In this document: in pieces, positions 8,757 through 18,645 of the stretch | Numbering within the stretch: the first letter of the stretch is position 1 | Layout of the letters: each line of letters begins with the position of its first letter | NCBI GenBank assembly: GCA_020630695.1 | Contig: JAHDIS010000015.1 | Coordinates: 9,193-64,732, forward strand | From: Paracoccaceae bacterium | GTDB taxonomy: Bacteria > Pseudomonadota > Alphaproteobacteria > Rhodobacterales > Rhodobacteraceae | Direction: 5' to 3' | DNA: 55,540 bases | Translations under genes and position numbers: made by a program | The notes under the pieces: model-generated | Databases searched by the model: none | The model's input: only the letters and a program-made list of their open reading frames with translations | Told to the model about the DNA's origin: nothing

Positions 8757-10013
8757 ATGTCCAATCGCTACAGCCCGGCCCGCAAGGCGGCCGTCGATCT
8801 ATTGGGCTTGGTCTTGAACGATGCCAAACGTTTGGGCGAAGCGGCGTCCAAGCTGAACGAATTGGCCCCGGCTGACCGCGCCGCCGCACTACGGCTTGCG
8901 GCTGATACCCTGCGGGGGCTTGAGCGTGCAGACAGATTGCTTAAGCCGCATTTGCGCAAAGCGCCCGCTGGACGGGTCATGAATATTCTGAGGCTGGGAG
9001 CGGTTGAACTGGCCACGGGCGGCGCGGCGCATGGTGTCGTTAATGACTGCGTAAATATTGCCGCGGCAGGCAAGCGAACCGCCGGGATGCGCGGGCTGGT
9101 CAATGCGGTTCTGCGCAAATTGGCAGCAGAGGCCCCGGAAAAATGGCAGGTGCTGCGAGTTCCTCGGTTGCCAAAATGGCTGCGCGGTCCCTTGGTGGAT
9201 GTTTGGGGCAGCGACGCGGTCACCGCTATGGAGGCGGCGCATTTTTCAGGCGCACCACTGGATATCTCTGCCAAACACGATCCCGCGGTAGTGGCTGAAG
9301 CGCTGGGCGGAACGCTGTTGCCAACGGGTACAATCCGCTTGATGGATGCGGGGCAGGTGACGGCTTTGCCGGGGTTTGAGGCAGGCGATTGGTGGGTCCA
9401 GGACGCCGCTGCGGCAATGCCCGCGCGTCTTTTGGGTGATGTCAGAGGCCAGAGCGTACTGGATCTTTGTGCAGCACCGGGTGGCAAGACACTTCAGTTG
9501 GCGGCGGCTGGCGCTGAGGTCACGGCGCTTGATTTGTCGGCGGCGCGTTTGGCCCGCGTCGAAGAAAACCTATCGCGCACCGGACTTCGGGCCAAACTGG
9601 TCGAAGGAGATGCGCTGGAGCACAGCGGCCAATACGATGCCGTTTTGTTGGACGCGCCCTGTTCGGCAACCGGCACAATCCGGCGGCATCCAGATTTGCC
9701 GCATATTCAGTTGGGTGAAAAAATTGGCGCCCTTATTGAACTGCAGGCCGCGATGCTGGCCCATGCCATAACTCTGGTCAAACCCGGTGGGCGGCTGGTT
9801 TTTGCCACGTGCTCGCTCTTGCCGGACGAGGGCGAATGCCACATCGAAGATATGCTTGCCGTGCATCCGGAGCTTGCGCTTTTGAAGCCGGAATGTGCTG
9901 GAATTGAAGCGACTTGGCTGGCGCCGGACGGTGGGCTGCGTCTGCGTCCTGATTATTGGTCTGATAAGGGCGGGATGGACGGCTTCTACATGGCGGCTTT
10001 ACAAAAGGCCTGA
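8757..10013 (+). CDS. rsmB: 16S rRNA m5C967 methyltransferase (RsmB/Sun family)
   Basis: A 418-residue two-domain protein: an N-terminal NusB-like RNA-binding domain (residues about 1-140, with NAVLRKL) and a C-terminal SAM methyltransferase domain. SAM and catalytic motifs are LDLCAAPGGKT, the DAPCSATGTIRRHPD motif IV with the Cys that assists release, and FATCSLLPDEGE motif VI with the catalytic Cys. ATG 8757 has TGGAG upstream and starts at the usual family position. It is followed by the heparinase-like gene and purH, an order often seen in Rhodobacteraceae. Confidence 0.93.
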   Translation: MSNRYSPARKAAVDLLGLVLNDAKRLGEAASKLNELAPADRAAALRLAADTLRGLERADRLLKPHLRKAPAGRVMNILRLGAVELATGGAAHGVVNDCVNIAAAGKRTAGMRGLVNAVLRKLAAEAPEKWQVLRVPRLPKWLRGPLVDVWGSDAVTAMEAAHFSGAPLDISAKHDPAVVAEALGGTLLPTGTIRLMDAGQVTALPGFEAGDWWVQDAAAAMPARLLGDVRGQSVLDLCAAPGGKTLQLAAAGAEVTALDLSAARLARVEENLSRTGLRAKLVEGDALEHSGQYDAVLLDAPCSATGTIRRHPDLPHIQLGEKIGALIELQAAMLAHAITLVKPGGRLVFATCSLLPDEGECHIEDMLAVHPELALLKPECAGIEATWLAPDGGLRLRPDYWSDKGGMDGFYMAALQKA

Positions 10014-10134
10014 TTCACACAAGCCTAATGACTTGGCACGCCAGTCGCGCTATTGTGTGCGCAACAAAAGCGGGAAACACCGCATAGGGCAGAGCAGCCC
10101 ACACAACAGTTTTGGGCAGGACAAGGTCAGTCAT

Positions 10135-11883
10135 ATGGATCGGGTGCAGCATTTGCGTGCGAAACAGGCGCGGTTGATGAACCGTTTCCATGCGCGTATC
10201 GCGGCGCGTGCCCGGGCTGCGACGGGGTTTGTTTCCCAGCCCGAACCAAGAACCATTGGCTATTTTGCGCGCGGACGACAATTGGTTGCCGGCAACTTGA
10301 TGTTCTCGGGGCATCTGGTCGAAGCCAAGGACGCGATGATCTGGGATTTGCCGCATCCTTCGGCTGACTACGCCGAAGAAATCCATGGCTTTGCATGGCT
10401 CGATGATCTGGCTGCAGTCGGTGATACAAAGGCCCGCGAATTGGCGCAGGGCTGGTTGTGGGGCTGGATCGACCGCTACGGGCGTGGTCAGGGTGTGGGC
10501 TGGACCCCCGAGTTGACCGGGCGCCGTGTCATTCGCTGGATTCACCATGCACTGTTTGTGCTGCGTGGCCGCACACCGGAACAATCGGAACAGTTTTACA
10601 AGGCCTTGGCGGCGCAGACGCAATTCCTCGCGCGGCGCGGCCAAAAGGCGATGCCTGGGCTGCCCAAGTTTGAGGCGCTGACCGGCTTGCTTTATGCCTC
10701 TTTGTCGATCCAGGGCATGGAGGGGCACACGGCCGCTGCGCAATCCGGTCTTGAGGCCGAATGCGCCCGTCAGATCGACAGCCAGGGCGGTATCCCGACC
10801 CGCAATCCAGAAGAGTTGCTGGAAGTCTTTACTTTGCTGACCTGGGCGCAGGCGGCGCTCGAAGAGGCGGGCAAGGAACCGGGTGCCGGTTTGGTTGATG
10901 CGATTGCACGCATCGCACCGACGCTGCGCACTTTGCGGCATGCGGATGGTGGTCTTGCCCGGTTCCATGGCGGCGGCCGGGGTTTGGATGGTCGTCTGGA
11001 TCAGGCTCTGGCCGCGTCTCGCAGCAAGAAGCGGCAGGTCAATGGATTGGCGATGGGTTATGCCCGTCTGTCTGCAGGGCGAACCTCTGTTCTGATCGAC
11101 GCGGCCGCGCCGCCAAAGGGACGTGCTTCGATCCAATCTCACGCCTCGACGCTGGCATTCGAAGTGACATCGGGTCGTCGTCCGCTGATCGTGAATTGCG
11201 GGTCCGGCCAAACCTTTGGTTCCGAATGGCGTCGGGCCGGGCGGGCTACACCGTCTCATTCCGCGCTGTGTCTCGAAGGGTTTTCCAGCGCGCGTTTGAC
11301 CACTTCGCGATGGGTTGGTCTGGCCGAGCACGAACTGCTCGAAGACGGCCCCAAAGAAGTTCCGGTCGAATTGCAGCACCTTGCCGATGGTTACCGCTTT
11401 GAAGGTGGGCATGATGGCTACGTGCGGGAACAAGGCCTGACACATGCACGCAGTCTGAAGCTCAGTCTCGATGGCCGTTCGCTTGAAGGCGAAGATTATC
11501 TGGTCGCGCTCGACAATACCGACAAGAAACGGTTCGACAAAGCCATGGATGGCGTGAGGCTGGCCGGGTTGCCGTTCCAGATTCATTTTCATCTGCACCC
11601 AGAAGTTGATGTTGCGCTCGACATGGGCGGTGCTGCCGTCTCGATGGCGCTGCGATCTGGTGAAATCTGGGTTCTGCGCTCGAGCGGTGCCGCGGAAATG
11701 ACCATTGAGCCGTCTGTTTACCTTGAAAAAGGGCGACTCCAGCCACGCGCGACAAAACAGGTTGTTCTATCTGGGCGCGCGATGAAGTATGCGACGCGCG
11801 TCCGCTGGTCTTTGGCTAAGGCGCATGAAACGGCTGTTGCTGTTCGTGACCTGTCCCGGGATGAGGCGGATCTGATGATCTGA
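10135..11883 (+). CDS. Heparinase II/III-family protein
   Basis: A 582-residue protein with the usual two parts: an alpha-helical toroid (residues about 60-340; [42 protein letters not shown]) and a C-terminal beta-sandwich ([20 protein letters not shown] and [11 protein letters not shown]). Family members are polysaccharide lyases or unlyase-like relatives. No signal peptide is visible, so a cytoplasmic or non-classical role is possible. The start at ATG 10135 has a modest AAGG site. The conserved position between rsmB and purH suggests a housekeeping rather than catabolic role, but substrate and activity are unknown. Confidence 0.85.
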   Translation: MDRVQHLRAKQARLMNRFHARIAARARAATGFVSQPEPRTIGYFARGRQLVAGNLMFSGHLVEAKDAMIWDLPHPSADYAEEIHGFAWLDDLAAVGDTKARELAQGWLWGWIDRYGRGQGVGWTPELTGRRVIRWIHHALFVLRGRTPEQSEQFYKALAAQTQFLARRGQKAMPGLPKFEALTGLLYASLSIQGMEGHTAAAQSGLEAECARQIDSQGGIPTRNPEELLEVFTLLTWAQAALEEAGKEPGAGLVDAIARIAPTLRTLRHADGGLARFHGGGRGLDGRLDQALAASRSKKRQVNGLAMGYARLSAGRTSVLIDAAAPPKGRASIQSHASTLAFEVTSGRRPLIVNCGSGQTFGSEWRRAGRATPSHSALCLEGFSSARLTTSRWVGLAEHELLEDGPKEVPVELQHLADGYRFEGGHDGYVREQGLTHARSLKLSLDGRSLEGEDYLVALDNTDKKRFDKAMDGVRLAGLPFQIHFHLHPEVDVALDMGGAAVSMALRSGEIWVLRSSGAAEMTIEPSVYLEKGRLQPRATKQVVLSGRAMKYATRVRWSLAKAHETAVAVRDLSRDEADLMI

Positions 11884-11903
11884 ACCACCTCGGGAGCTCC
11901 GAC

Positions 11904-13493
11904 ATGCAAGACCTCGCCCCAATGCGCCGCGCGCTGATTTCCGTATCCGACAAGACAGGCCTGATCGATTTGGCCGCGGCATTGGTTGAACGGGGGGTCG
12001 AAATTCTGTCAACGGGTGGATCCGCCAAGGCCCTGCGCGACGCAGGCATCGATGTACGCGATGTGTCTGATGTTACAGGCTTTCCAGAGATGATGGACGG
12101 GCGGGTTAAGACCCTGCACCCCAAAGTGCACGGCGGTCTTCTGGCGCTGCGCGACAACGATGATCATGTTGCCGCTATGGAAGCGCATGACATCGGGGCA
12201 ATCGATCTGCTGGTCGTGAACCTCTACCCATTCGAAGAAACCGTCGCCAAGGGCGCCGACTACGACACCTGCATCGAAAATATCGACATCGGTGGCCCGG
12301 CCATGATTCGGGCGGCTGCCAAAAACCATGCTTTCGTGAACGTTATCGTGGACATCGCGGATTACACGGCGCTGCTGCATGAATTGGATCAGAACGGCGG
12401 GCAGACCTCTTTTCAGTTCCGCCGCCGTCTCGCGCAGATCGCCTATGCCCGCACGGGTGCCTATGACGCTGCCGTAAGCACCTGGATGGCAGATGCCATG
12501 GAAGAACAGAACCCACGTCGACGCGCTTTTGCCGGGCATTTGGCCCAGCCCTTGCGCTATGGCGAAAACCCGCACCAGCGCGCCGCTTTCTATGTGGACG
12601 GCTCAAACCGGCCGGGTGTGGCGACAGCCGAACAGCTGCAGGGCAAAGAACTGTCCTACAACAACATCAATGACACGGATGCCGCGTTTGAACTGGTCAG
12701 CGAGTTCGATCCGGCTGACGGCCCGGCCTGCGCGATCATCAAGCACGCCAACCCTTGTGGCGTTGCGCGCGGTGCCAGCTTGCAAGACGCCTACCAAAAG
12801 GCATTCGACTGTGACCGCACCTCTGCTTTTGGCGGGATTGTAGCCTTGAACCAGCGTCTGGACAAAGCAACCGCAGAACAGATCGTCGAGATTTTCACCG
12901 AGGTGGTTATTGCGCCGGGTGCAGATGACGATGCGATTGCTGTTTTCGCCGCCAAAAAGAACCTGCGCCTGTTGACGACCACAGGTCTGGCAAACACGCG
13001 CGAAACCGGGCTGGCCTACCGTCAGGTGTCTGGCGGTATGCTGGTACAGGACCGCGACAGCGGCTTTATCGGGATGGATGACCTGAAAGTTGTTACCAAG
13101 AAGGCACCAACGGATGCGCAAATGCGCGATCTGCTGTTTGCATGGAAGGTGGCCAAGCACGTCAAGTCCAACGCGATTGTCTACGTCAATGGCGGCGCGA
13201 CGGTTGGTGTCGGTGCTGGTCAGATGAGCCGTGTGGACAGCGCACTGATCGCCGCCAAGAAAGCAGAGCGCATGGCCGAAGCCATGGGTCTTGACGCGCC
13301 GTTGACCCAAGGGTCTGCAGTGGCCTCTGACGCCTTCTTCCCATTTGCGGACGGATTGATGGAAGCTGCAGGCGCGGGCGCGTCTTGCGTGATCCAGCCT
13401 GGCGGTTCGATGCGGGACGACGAAGTGATCGCCGCCGCTGACGAGGCTGGACTGGCCATGGTCTTTACAGGAATGCGCCACTTTCGGCATTGA
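11904..13493 (+). CDS. purH: Bifunctional AICAR formyltransferase / IMP cyclohydrolase
   Basis: A 529-residue bifunctional enzyme for the last two steps of IMP synthesis. The N-terminal cyclohydrolase (MGS-like) domain has [24 protein letters not shown] and [14 protein letters not shown]; the C-terminal AICAR transformylase has [34 protein letters not shown] and AFGGIVALN. The C-terminal FFPFADG and [10 protein letters not shown] segments are intact. GGGAG precedes ATG 11904, 20 bp after the heparinase-like gene, suggesting cotranscription. Confidence 0.97.
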   Translation: MQDLAPMRRALISVSDKTGLIDLAAALVERGVEILSTGGSAKALRDAGIDVRDVSDVTGFPEMMDGRVKTLHPKVHGGLLALRDNDDHVAAMEAHDIGAIDLLVVNLYPFEETVAKGADYDTCIENIDIGGPAMIRAAAKNHAFVNVIVDIADYTALLHELDQNGGQTSFQFRRRLAQIAYARTGAYDAAVSTWMADAMEEQNPRRRAFAGHLAQPLRYGENPHQRAAFYVDGSNRPGVATAEQLQGKELSYNNINDTDAAFELVSEFDPADGPACAIIKHANPCGVARGASLQDAYQKAFDCDRTSAFGGIVALNQRLDKATAEQIVEIFTEVVIAPGADDDAIAVFAAKKNLRLLTTTGLANTRETGLAYRQVSGGMLVQDRDSGFIGMDDLKVVTKKAPTDAQMRDLLFAWKVAKHVKSNAIVYVNGGATVGVGAGQMSRVDSALIAAKKAERMAEAMGLDAPLTQGSAVASDAFFPFADGLMEAAGAGASCVIQPGGSMRDDEVIAAADEAGLAMVFTGMRHFRH

Positions 13494-13508
13494 TCCGCCA
13501 ATTGGCCG

Positions 13509-13539
13509 CTGTCCCTTACGTCAACCGCGTGAGGGACAG
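13509..13539 (+). terminator. Hairpin behind purH, probable terminator
   Basis: Arms CTGTCCCTTACG (13509-13520) and CGTGAGGGACAG (13528-13539) form a 12-bp stem with one G-U pair and a 7-nt loop, 15 bp after the purH stop. No strong T-run follows, so it may be a weak terminator or a 3'-end stabiliser. Confidence 0.6.
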
Positions 13540-13623
13540 TTGTGCAACGTGTGGGTGTAGTTTAGTTTTCAGATGGTCCGGGGCCGTGGTTGGCGCTTGT
13601 TAGTGGCACGTTTTGGTAGGCGG

Positions 13624-13652
13624 TTGACACAAATAGCTTCTTTTACTGTGAT
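13624..13652 (+). promoter_or_regulatory. Candidate sigma-70 promoter for lspA
   Basis: A perfect -35 TTGACA at 13624-13629 is followed after 17 bp by TGTGAT at 13647-13652, a 4/6 match to the -10 consensus. It lies about 30 bp upstream of the lspA start, in the only sizeable gap before that gene. Confidence 0.45.
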
Positions 13653-13682
13653 CGGTCGTTTTTTATGACCTAGAAAACGACA

Positions 13683-14201
13683 ATGAGGCGAGCAGTGTCT
13701 GCAAGAAAATCCAAATCCAGCGGTGGCGCGATGCGAACGGTTTGGTTGTGGACGGCCGTCATCTTCGTTCTGGATCAGCTGTCCAAAATTTGGGTCGTGC
13801 ACGTCATGGACCTGGCTACCAAACTGTCGATTGACGTGTGGCCACCTTTCCTGAATTTCCGGATGGCCTGGAACTATGGGATCAACTTCGGTCTGTTGGC
13901 TGGTGATGCACCAGCGACGCGTTGGATTTTGATATCGGTGGCGATCGGCATCGTGCTGTTTGTGCTGGTCTGGATGCGACGGGACCCTCCGGGTCGCGCG
14001 GGTCTGGTATTTGCCGGACTTCTGATAGGCGGGGCATTGGGCAATGTTGTTGACCGATTGCTTTATGGGGCTGTGGCCGATTTCCTGAACATGTCCTGCT
14101 GCGGTTTCGACAACCCGTTTGCATTCAATGTGGCCGATATCGCGATCTTCGTAGGGGCAATCGGCCTCGCGTTGTTTCCGGGTGGCAAAAACGCCTCGTG
14201 A
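13683..14201 (+). CDS. lspA: Lipoprotein signal peptidase (signal peptidase II)
   Basis: A 172-residue polytopic inner-membrane aspartyl peptidase that removes the signal peptide from diacylglyceryl-modified prolipoproteins. Four membrane helices are visible, with the family motifs FVLDQLSK, NYGINFGLL, GNVVDRLLYG (first catalytic Asp) and FNVADIAI (second catalytic Asp). ATG 13683 gives a basic N-terminal extension; ATG 13731 (MRTVW) would start right before the first helix and is a reasonable alternative. The next gene encodes a lipoprotein, a likely substrate. Confidence 0.93.
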   Translation: MRRAVSARKSKSSGGAMRTVWLWTAVIFVLDQLSKIWVVHVMDLATKLSIDVWPPFLNFRMAWNYGINFGLLAGDAPATRWILISVAIGIVLFVLVWMRRDPPGRAGLVFAGLLIGGALGNVVDRLLYGAVADFLNMSCCGFDNPFAFNVADIAIFVGAIGLALFPGGKNAS

Positions 14202-14253
14202 CGCCGCCATTTAGATGCGCTAAACCGGGTTCAACTAAACTTGGAGGGTTGCG

Positions 14254-14772
14254 ATGCGTCGTGCGCATCTGGTGGCGGGCTTGGCCCTTGTAGGGCTGAC
14301 AGCGTGTAGCGGAGAAGGCCGGGACATTACCCTGCATGATCTTCGCACGAATTCGGGCAAGCCCGAGGAATTCTCGATTGTTCCCAATAAACCCTTGGAA
14401 CAACCGGAAAACTATCGCGAATTGCCACCACCCACACCGGGCGGGGCCAATCGCACGGATCAAACACCGTTGAAAGATGCCGTGGCGCTTCTGGGTGGGA
14501 ACCCATCGCGACTGGATGCTGGCGATGGCGTACCGCGCGGAGATGGTGCAATCATCAATCAGGCGAGCCGTTTTGGTCGTGATCCCGGCATTCGGCAGGA
14601 ACTTGCCGCTGAAGATCTGGCATTCCGCAAGCGCAACTCGCTGTTTACTTGGTCCCTCGTGCCGCAGGATGACTACAAGCGCGCTTACCGCCGTCAGGCG
14701 CTCGACCCGTATGCATGGCTGGAGCGGTTCCGCCGCGCCGGAGCGCGCACACCGTCGGCCCCGCCTGAGTAA
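14254..14772 (+). CDS. DUF3035 lipoprotein
   Basis: A 172-residue protein with a type II signal peptide; the lipobox LTAC places the lipidated Cys at residue 18. The mature part matches the alphaproteobacterial DUF3035 family, with a proline-rich stretch (ELPPPTPGG) and a C-terminal basic helical region. GGAGG lies upstream of ATG 14254. It sits 52 bp behind lspA and before the M16 peptidase pair. Role unknown; presumably an envelope protein. Confidence 0.85.
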   Translation: MRRAHLVAGLALVGLTACSGEGRDITLHDLRTNSGKPEEFSIVPNKPLEQPENYRELPPPTPGGANRTDQTPLKDAVALLGGNPSRLDAGDGVPRGDGAIINQASRFGRDPGIRQELAAEDLAFRKRNSLFTWSLVPQDDYKRAYRRQALDPYAWLERFRRAGARTPSAPPE

Positions 14773-14888
14773 TTCAGGGTATTCCTTGGGCGCAGGCCCA
14801 GAGGCTATTTTCACATAACCGTCACAGCGGCTTGAACTACGCCGGGTTAGGCGTACCTTCCTGTCACAGTCATTGATAGGGAGTGATC

Positions 14889-16232
14889 ATGCGCAGACTT
14901 GCCCTTTGTTTCGTCTTTGGAGCCTTGGCGGCAATTCCCGCCCGTGCACAAGGCATCGATGATGCCGTCACCAGTTTCGAACTGGACAATGGGATGGAGG
15001 TCGTCGTGATTGAAGACCATCGTGCGCCCGCGGTTGTGCACATGGTCTGGTATCGCGCCGGTTCAGCTGACGAGCCGCGTGGCAGTTCCGGGGTCGCGCA
15101 TTTCCTTGAACATCTTTTGTTTAAAGGCACCGAAAAGCTGGAGCCGGGCGAGTTTTCCAAGGTCGTTGCCGCCAATGGCGGAACGGACAATGCATTCACC
15201 AGCTTTGACTATACCGGATACTTCCAGCGGATTGCCGCAGATCGCCTTGGGTTGATGATGGAGATGGAAGCTGACCGCATGGTCAATCTTCAGCTGGGTG
15301 AAGAAGACATTCTGACAGAGCGTGAAGTCATCATCGAAGAACGCAATCAGCGAGTCGAAAACGATCCGGGCGGGTTGATGAATGAACAACGTCGCGCGGC
15401 GCTTTATCTGAACCATCCTTACGGCACACCGATCATCGGTTGGCGCCACGAGATGGAAACGCTCGATCTGGAACAGGCACTGACGTTCTACGAACACCAC
15501 TACGCGCCGAACAATGCGATTCTGATCGTGGCCGGCGATGTGACACCGGAAGAGGTGCGCAGCCTTGCCGAAACGCACTATGGCCCGATCCCGGCGAACC
15601 CAGATTTGCAACCGCGCGAGCGCGTGAAAGAACCACGCCACATGGCTGAGCGGCGCATTGTGATGCGAGACCCGCGCGTCGCGCAGCCTTATGTCATTCG
15701 CAACTATCTGGCGCCCGAACGGGATCCGGGTGCGCAGGAAAAGGCTGCGGCTCTGACGATGCTGGCGCAGGTTCTGGGCGGTGGTCAGACGTCTGTTCTG
15801 GTTCAGAAACTGCAATTTGAGACGCAAAAATCCGTCTATGCCAGCGCCTTCTATGATGGCACGTCGCTGGATGACACGACGTTTGGGCTGATCATTGTAC
15901 CGGCGCAGGGCGTTTCTCTCGAAGAGGCAGAGGCGGCGCTGGATCAAGCCGTCGCCGAATTTCTGGACGAGGGCGTAGACGCGGACCAATTGGGACGGAT
16001 CAAGTTCCAGCTCAGAGCCCAGCAGGTCTATGCCCGCGACAGCGCCAACCAATTGGCGCGCCGCTATGGTGAAGCGCTCACAACAGGTTTGCGGGTTGAA
16101 GACATTCAGGCTTGGCCAGATGTTCTGCAGGCCGTCACAGAAGACGATATTCTGGAAGCTGCGCGCTCTGTGCTCAATCGCAATGCATCGGTGACCGGCT
16201 ATCTCATGGATGCCGAGGAGGTGACCCAATGA
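14889..16232 (+). CDS. M16B zinc metallopeptidase, catalytic subunit, exported
   Basis: A 447-residue periplasmic M16 (pitrilysin/processing-peptidase-like) protein with a signal peptide cleaved near residue 21 (ARAQG). The inverted zinc motif HFLEH is at residues 71-75 and the distal Glu lies in EREVIIEER near 150. ATG 14889 follows AGGGAG, better than the GTG two codons earlier. Its stop overlaps the next M16 gene by 4 bp (ATGA), so the two are translationally coupled and probably form a heterodimer in which this subunit holds the zinc. Confidence 0.93.
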   Translation: MRRLALCFVFGALAAIPARAQGIDDAVTSFELDNGMEVVVIEDHRAPAVVHMVWYRAGSADEPRGSSGVAHFLEHLLFKGTEKLEPGEFSKVVAANGGTDNAFTSFDYTGYFQRIAADRLGLMMEMEADRMVNLQLGEEDILTEREVIIEERNQRVENDPGGLMNEQRRAALYLNHPYGTPIIGWRHEMETLDLEQALTFYEHHYAPNNAILIVAGDVTPEEVRSLAETHYGPIPANPDLQPRERVKEPRHMAERRIVMRDPRVAQPYVIRNYLAPERDPGAQEKAAALTMLAQVLGGGQTSVLVQKLQFETQKSVYASAFYDGTSLDDTTFGLIIVPAQGVSLEEAEAALDQAVAEFLDEGVDADQLGRIKFQLRAQQVYARDSANQLARRYGEALTTGLRVEDIQAWPDVLQAVTEDDILEAARSVLNRNASVTGYLMDAEEVTQ

Positions 16233-17560
16233 TCCGTTTCATGCCCCGCCTTTTGCTGACGGCGACATTCGTATTCGGCGCCTTTGCAGCCAAGGCTGAA
16301 ATTTCTATTCAGGAAGTGACCAGCCCCGGAGGTTTTGAGGCTTGGCTGGTGGAAGAACCTTCCATCCCGTTTGTTGCGCTGGAACTGCGGTTCCGGGGGG
16401 GCGGGTCACTGGATTTGCCGGGCAAACGAGGAGCGACCAATTTGATGGTTGGCTTGCTTGAAGAGGGCGCCGGGGATCTGGATGCGCGCGGCTTTGCCGA
16501 GGCCAAGGAATCGATCGCTGCCCGCATCGGATATGACAGCGGGGATGACACGGTTTCGATCTCGGCGCAGTTTCTGACCGAAACGCGGGATGAAGCCGTC
16601 GCTTTGCTGCGCGAAACGCTGATAAATCCACGGTTTGACGAAGATGCGATTGAACGGGTGCGTGCACAGGTTCTGTCCGGCATCCGTTCGGACCTGCGCG
16701 ATCCCAATGCAATTGCTGGCACGGCCTTTGACGCGCTGGTTTTTCAGGATCACCCCTACGGTACGGCACGAGAGGGCACCATTGAAACGGTTAGCGCTCT
16801 GACCCGCGACGACATGGTGGCGGCGCACAAGGGTGCGCTGGCCAAAGACAGGGTCTACATCGCAGCCACGGGCGACATTTCGGCAGACGAGCTGGGCACC
16901 TTGCTGGATGATCTGTTGTCTGACTTGCCGGATACCGGATTGCCGTTTCCAGAGCCTGTCGACGTCGTGACAGAGGCGGGCGTGACAGTGGTGCCATTCG
17001 AAACGCCGCAGTCTGTGGCGTATTTTGGACATGCGGGTCTGGCCCGTGACGATCCTGATTTCTTTGCGGCCTATGTAATGAACGTTGTTTTGGGCGGCGG
17101 CGGTTTTGAGGCGCGTCTGATGACTGAGGTCCGTGAAAAGCGCGGCCTGACCTATGGGATCTATTCCTATCTCGTCCCCAAGGATCACGCGGCACTGTTC
17201 ATCGGCAGTGTGGCATCAGCCAATGATCGTATTGCCGAAGCCATTTCGGTCGTTCAGGAGGAATGGGCGAAAATGGCACTTGATGGTGTGACCCAGGACG
17301 AGCTATCGCGCGCAAAGACCTATCTGACCGGCGCTTATCCGCTGCGTTTCGACGGCAATCAGCCGATTGCACGCATTCTGGTTGGGATGCAGATGGATGA
17401 TCTGGGCACCGACTATGTGACGACACGAAACGCCAAAGTGGAGGCGGTCACACAGGAAGACATTGCACGTGTTGCTGCCAGATTGCTTCAGCCTGACGCG
17501 CTGCGCTTTGTTGTGGTGGGTCAGCCGGTAGGTTTGGGCGAAGAGGCGCCCAGCCAGTAA
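16229..17560 (+). CDS. M16B peptidase homologue without zinc motif, partner subunit
   Basis: A 443-residue exported M16 paralogue. Where the catalytic subunit has HFLEH, this one reads NLMVGLLEEG, so zinc cannot be bound. It keeps REKRGLTYGIYSY, the Arg-Tyr region that in paired M16B enzymes and mitochondrial processing peptidase comes from the non-catalytic partner to complete the active site. A signal peptide is seen (LLLTATFVFGAFAAKA). ATGA overlap with the upstream gene sets the start. A rho-independent terminator follows at 17582-17607. Confidence 0.92.
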   Translation: MIRFMPRLLLTATFVFGAFAAKAEISIQEVTSPGGFEAWLVEEPSIPFVALELRFRGGGSLDLPGKRGATNLMVGLLEEGAGDLDARGFAEAKESIAARIGYDSGDDTVSISAQFLTETRDEAVALLRETLINPRFDEDAIERVRAQVLSGIRSDLRDPNAIAGTAFDALVFQDHPYGTAREGTIETVSALTRDDMVAAHKGALAKDRVYIAATGDISADELGTLLDDLLSDLPDTGLPFPEPVDVVTEAGVTVVPFETPQSVAYFGHAGLARDDPDFFAAYVMNVVLGGGGFEARLMTEVREKRGLTYGIYSYLVPKDHAALFIGSVASANDRIAEAISVVQEEWAKMALDGVTQDELSRAKTYLTGAYPLRFDGNQPIARILVGMQMDDLGTDYVTTRNAKVEAVTQEDIARVAARLLQPDALRFVVVGQPVGLGEEAPSQ

Positions 17561-17581
17561 CCGCAGTCATTTCGACATAAA

Positions 17582-17607
17582 AAAAGGGCGCGGAAACGCG
17601 CCCTTTT
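17582..17607. terminator. Bidirectional terminator between the M16 pair and dapA
   Basis: A perfect 11-bp stem (AAAAGGGCGCG, loop GAAA, CGCGCCCTTTT) sits between two convergent genes. It has A-tract on the left and T-tract on the right, so it can end transcripts from both sides. Confidence 0.92.
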
Positions 17608-17631
17608 CTCGTTTCACTGTGTCTGCTGCAA

Positions 17632-18507
17632 TCAGTTGAGCAGGCCTGCATGGCGCAATCCAGCGTCCAGCTTGTCGCGGGTGGATTGGCTGACCGGCAA
17701 AAGCGGCGGCCGCACGTCTTCTTCGCACAGACCCAGTTTGGACATCGCATATTTCGCACCGCAAAGGCCCGGCTCAGTGAAGATGGCCTGATGCAGGGGC
17801 ATCAAACGATCCTGCAGTTGCAGTGCTGTCGCATAGTCGCCAGCAAGGCAGGCTTCCTGCATTTGCGAGCAAAGCTTGGGTGCGACGTTGGCCGTGACCG
17901 AAATCATGCCAACACCGCCCTGTGCGTTGAAGCCATGCGCAGTCGCATCTTCGCCGGACACCTGAATGAAGTCCGTCCCACATGTGATCCTCTGCTGACA
18001 GACGCGGGCCAGATCACCGGTCGCGTCCTTGACGCCGATGATGCGGTCCAGCTCGGCCAGTTTGCCCATGGTTTCGGGCGTCATGTCTACGACGGAACGG
18101 CCCGGGATGTTATAGATCACGATGGGCAGGTCGCAGCATTCGTGCAGCATTGTGAAATGCGCAATCAGCCCGTCCTGAGTCGGCTTGTTGTAGTAGGGCG
18201 TAACAACCAGCGCCGCCGTGGCGCCGACTTTGTGCGCATGCTGCATAAAGCGCATCGACTCGGCTGTGTTGTTCGATCCGGCCCCGGCTACAACAGGCAC
18301 GCGTCCTGCGGCAGCTTCGACCACGCATTCGATTACGGCTTCATGTTCGGCGTGGGTCAGGGTGGGGCTTTCGCCGGTGGTCCCGACCGGAACCAAACCG
18401 TGAGAGCCTTCGGCGATATGCCACTCGACCAAACGTTTGAGCGTGTCAAAATCCACTGCGCCGTCCTTGAACGGCGTGACCAGGGCTGGCATTGATCCCT
18501 TAAGCAT
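17632..18507 (-). CDS. dapA: 4-hydroxy-tetrahydrodipicolinate synthase
   Basis: A 291-residue class I aldolase-fold enzyme that condenses pyruvate with aspartate semialdehyde at the entry of the lysine/DAP branch. Motifs seen are [34 protein letters not shown] with the proton-relay Tyr, and GVKDATGD with the Schiff-base Lys. The length is normal. It is convergent with the M16 pair and divergent from the Slt gene. A paralogous aldolase role is unlikely because all DapA signatures are intact. Confidence 0.95.
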   Translation of the reverse strand: MLKGSMPALVTPFKDGAVDFDTLKRLVEWHIAEGSHGLVPVGTTGESPTLTHAEHEAVIECVVEAAAGRVPVVAGAGSNNTAESMRFMQHAHKVGATAALVVTPYYNKPTQDGLIAHFTMLHECCDLPIVIYNIPGRSVVDMTPETMGKLAELDRIIGVKDATGDLARVCQQRITCGTDFIQVSGEDATAHGFNAQGGVGMISVTANVAPKLCSQMQEACLAGDYATALQLQDRLMPLHQAIFTEPGLCGAKYAMSKLGLCEEDVRPPLLPVSQSTRDKLDAGLRHAGLLN

Positions 18508-18645
18508 GACACGCTCCTTTGTGTTTGTTCCGTTTTACGTTTCAGGAGGATTTCCGCTTGCCTGCGGGAATGTGATTTGAAGCAGCCCGCGACGGTATTA
18601 TCCTCAAGGGGCGTCTATTCCTTTTAACGTGAGAAATTGCAAGAT

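Noticed and set aside
10015-11598. Long minus-strand open frame (527 codons) opposite the heparinase-like gene
   Set aside because: Composition is Arg/Gln/His-rich with no domain, typical of the antisense of a GC-rich gene; the plus strand has a full family match.
12603-13490. 295-codon minus-strand frame inside purH
   Set aside because: Entirely antisense to a complete PurH with all motifs; no domain and no plausible ribosome site.
14786-14806. Short GC hairpin after the DUF3035 lipoprotein gene as a terminator
   Set aside because: Only about five base pairs with a weak T-rich follow-up; too weak to list.
15063-16229. 388-codon minus-strand frame opposite the first M16 gene
   Set aside because: Shadow of the M16 coding strand; no recognisable protein features.
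16305-17188. Several overlapping minus-strand frames in the second M16 gene
   Set aside because: Antisense shadows without domains; the plus-strand M16 homologue is complete.
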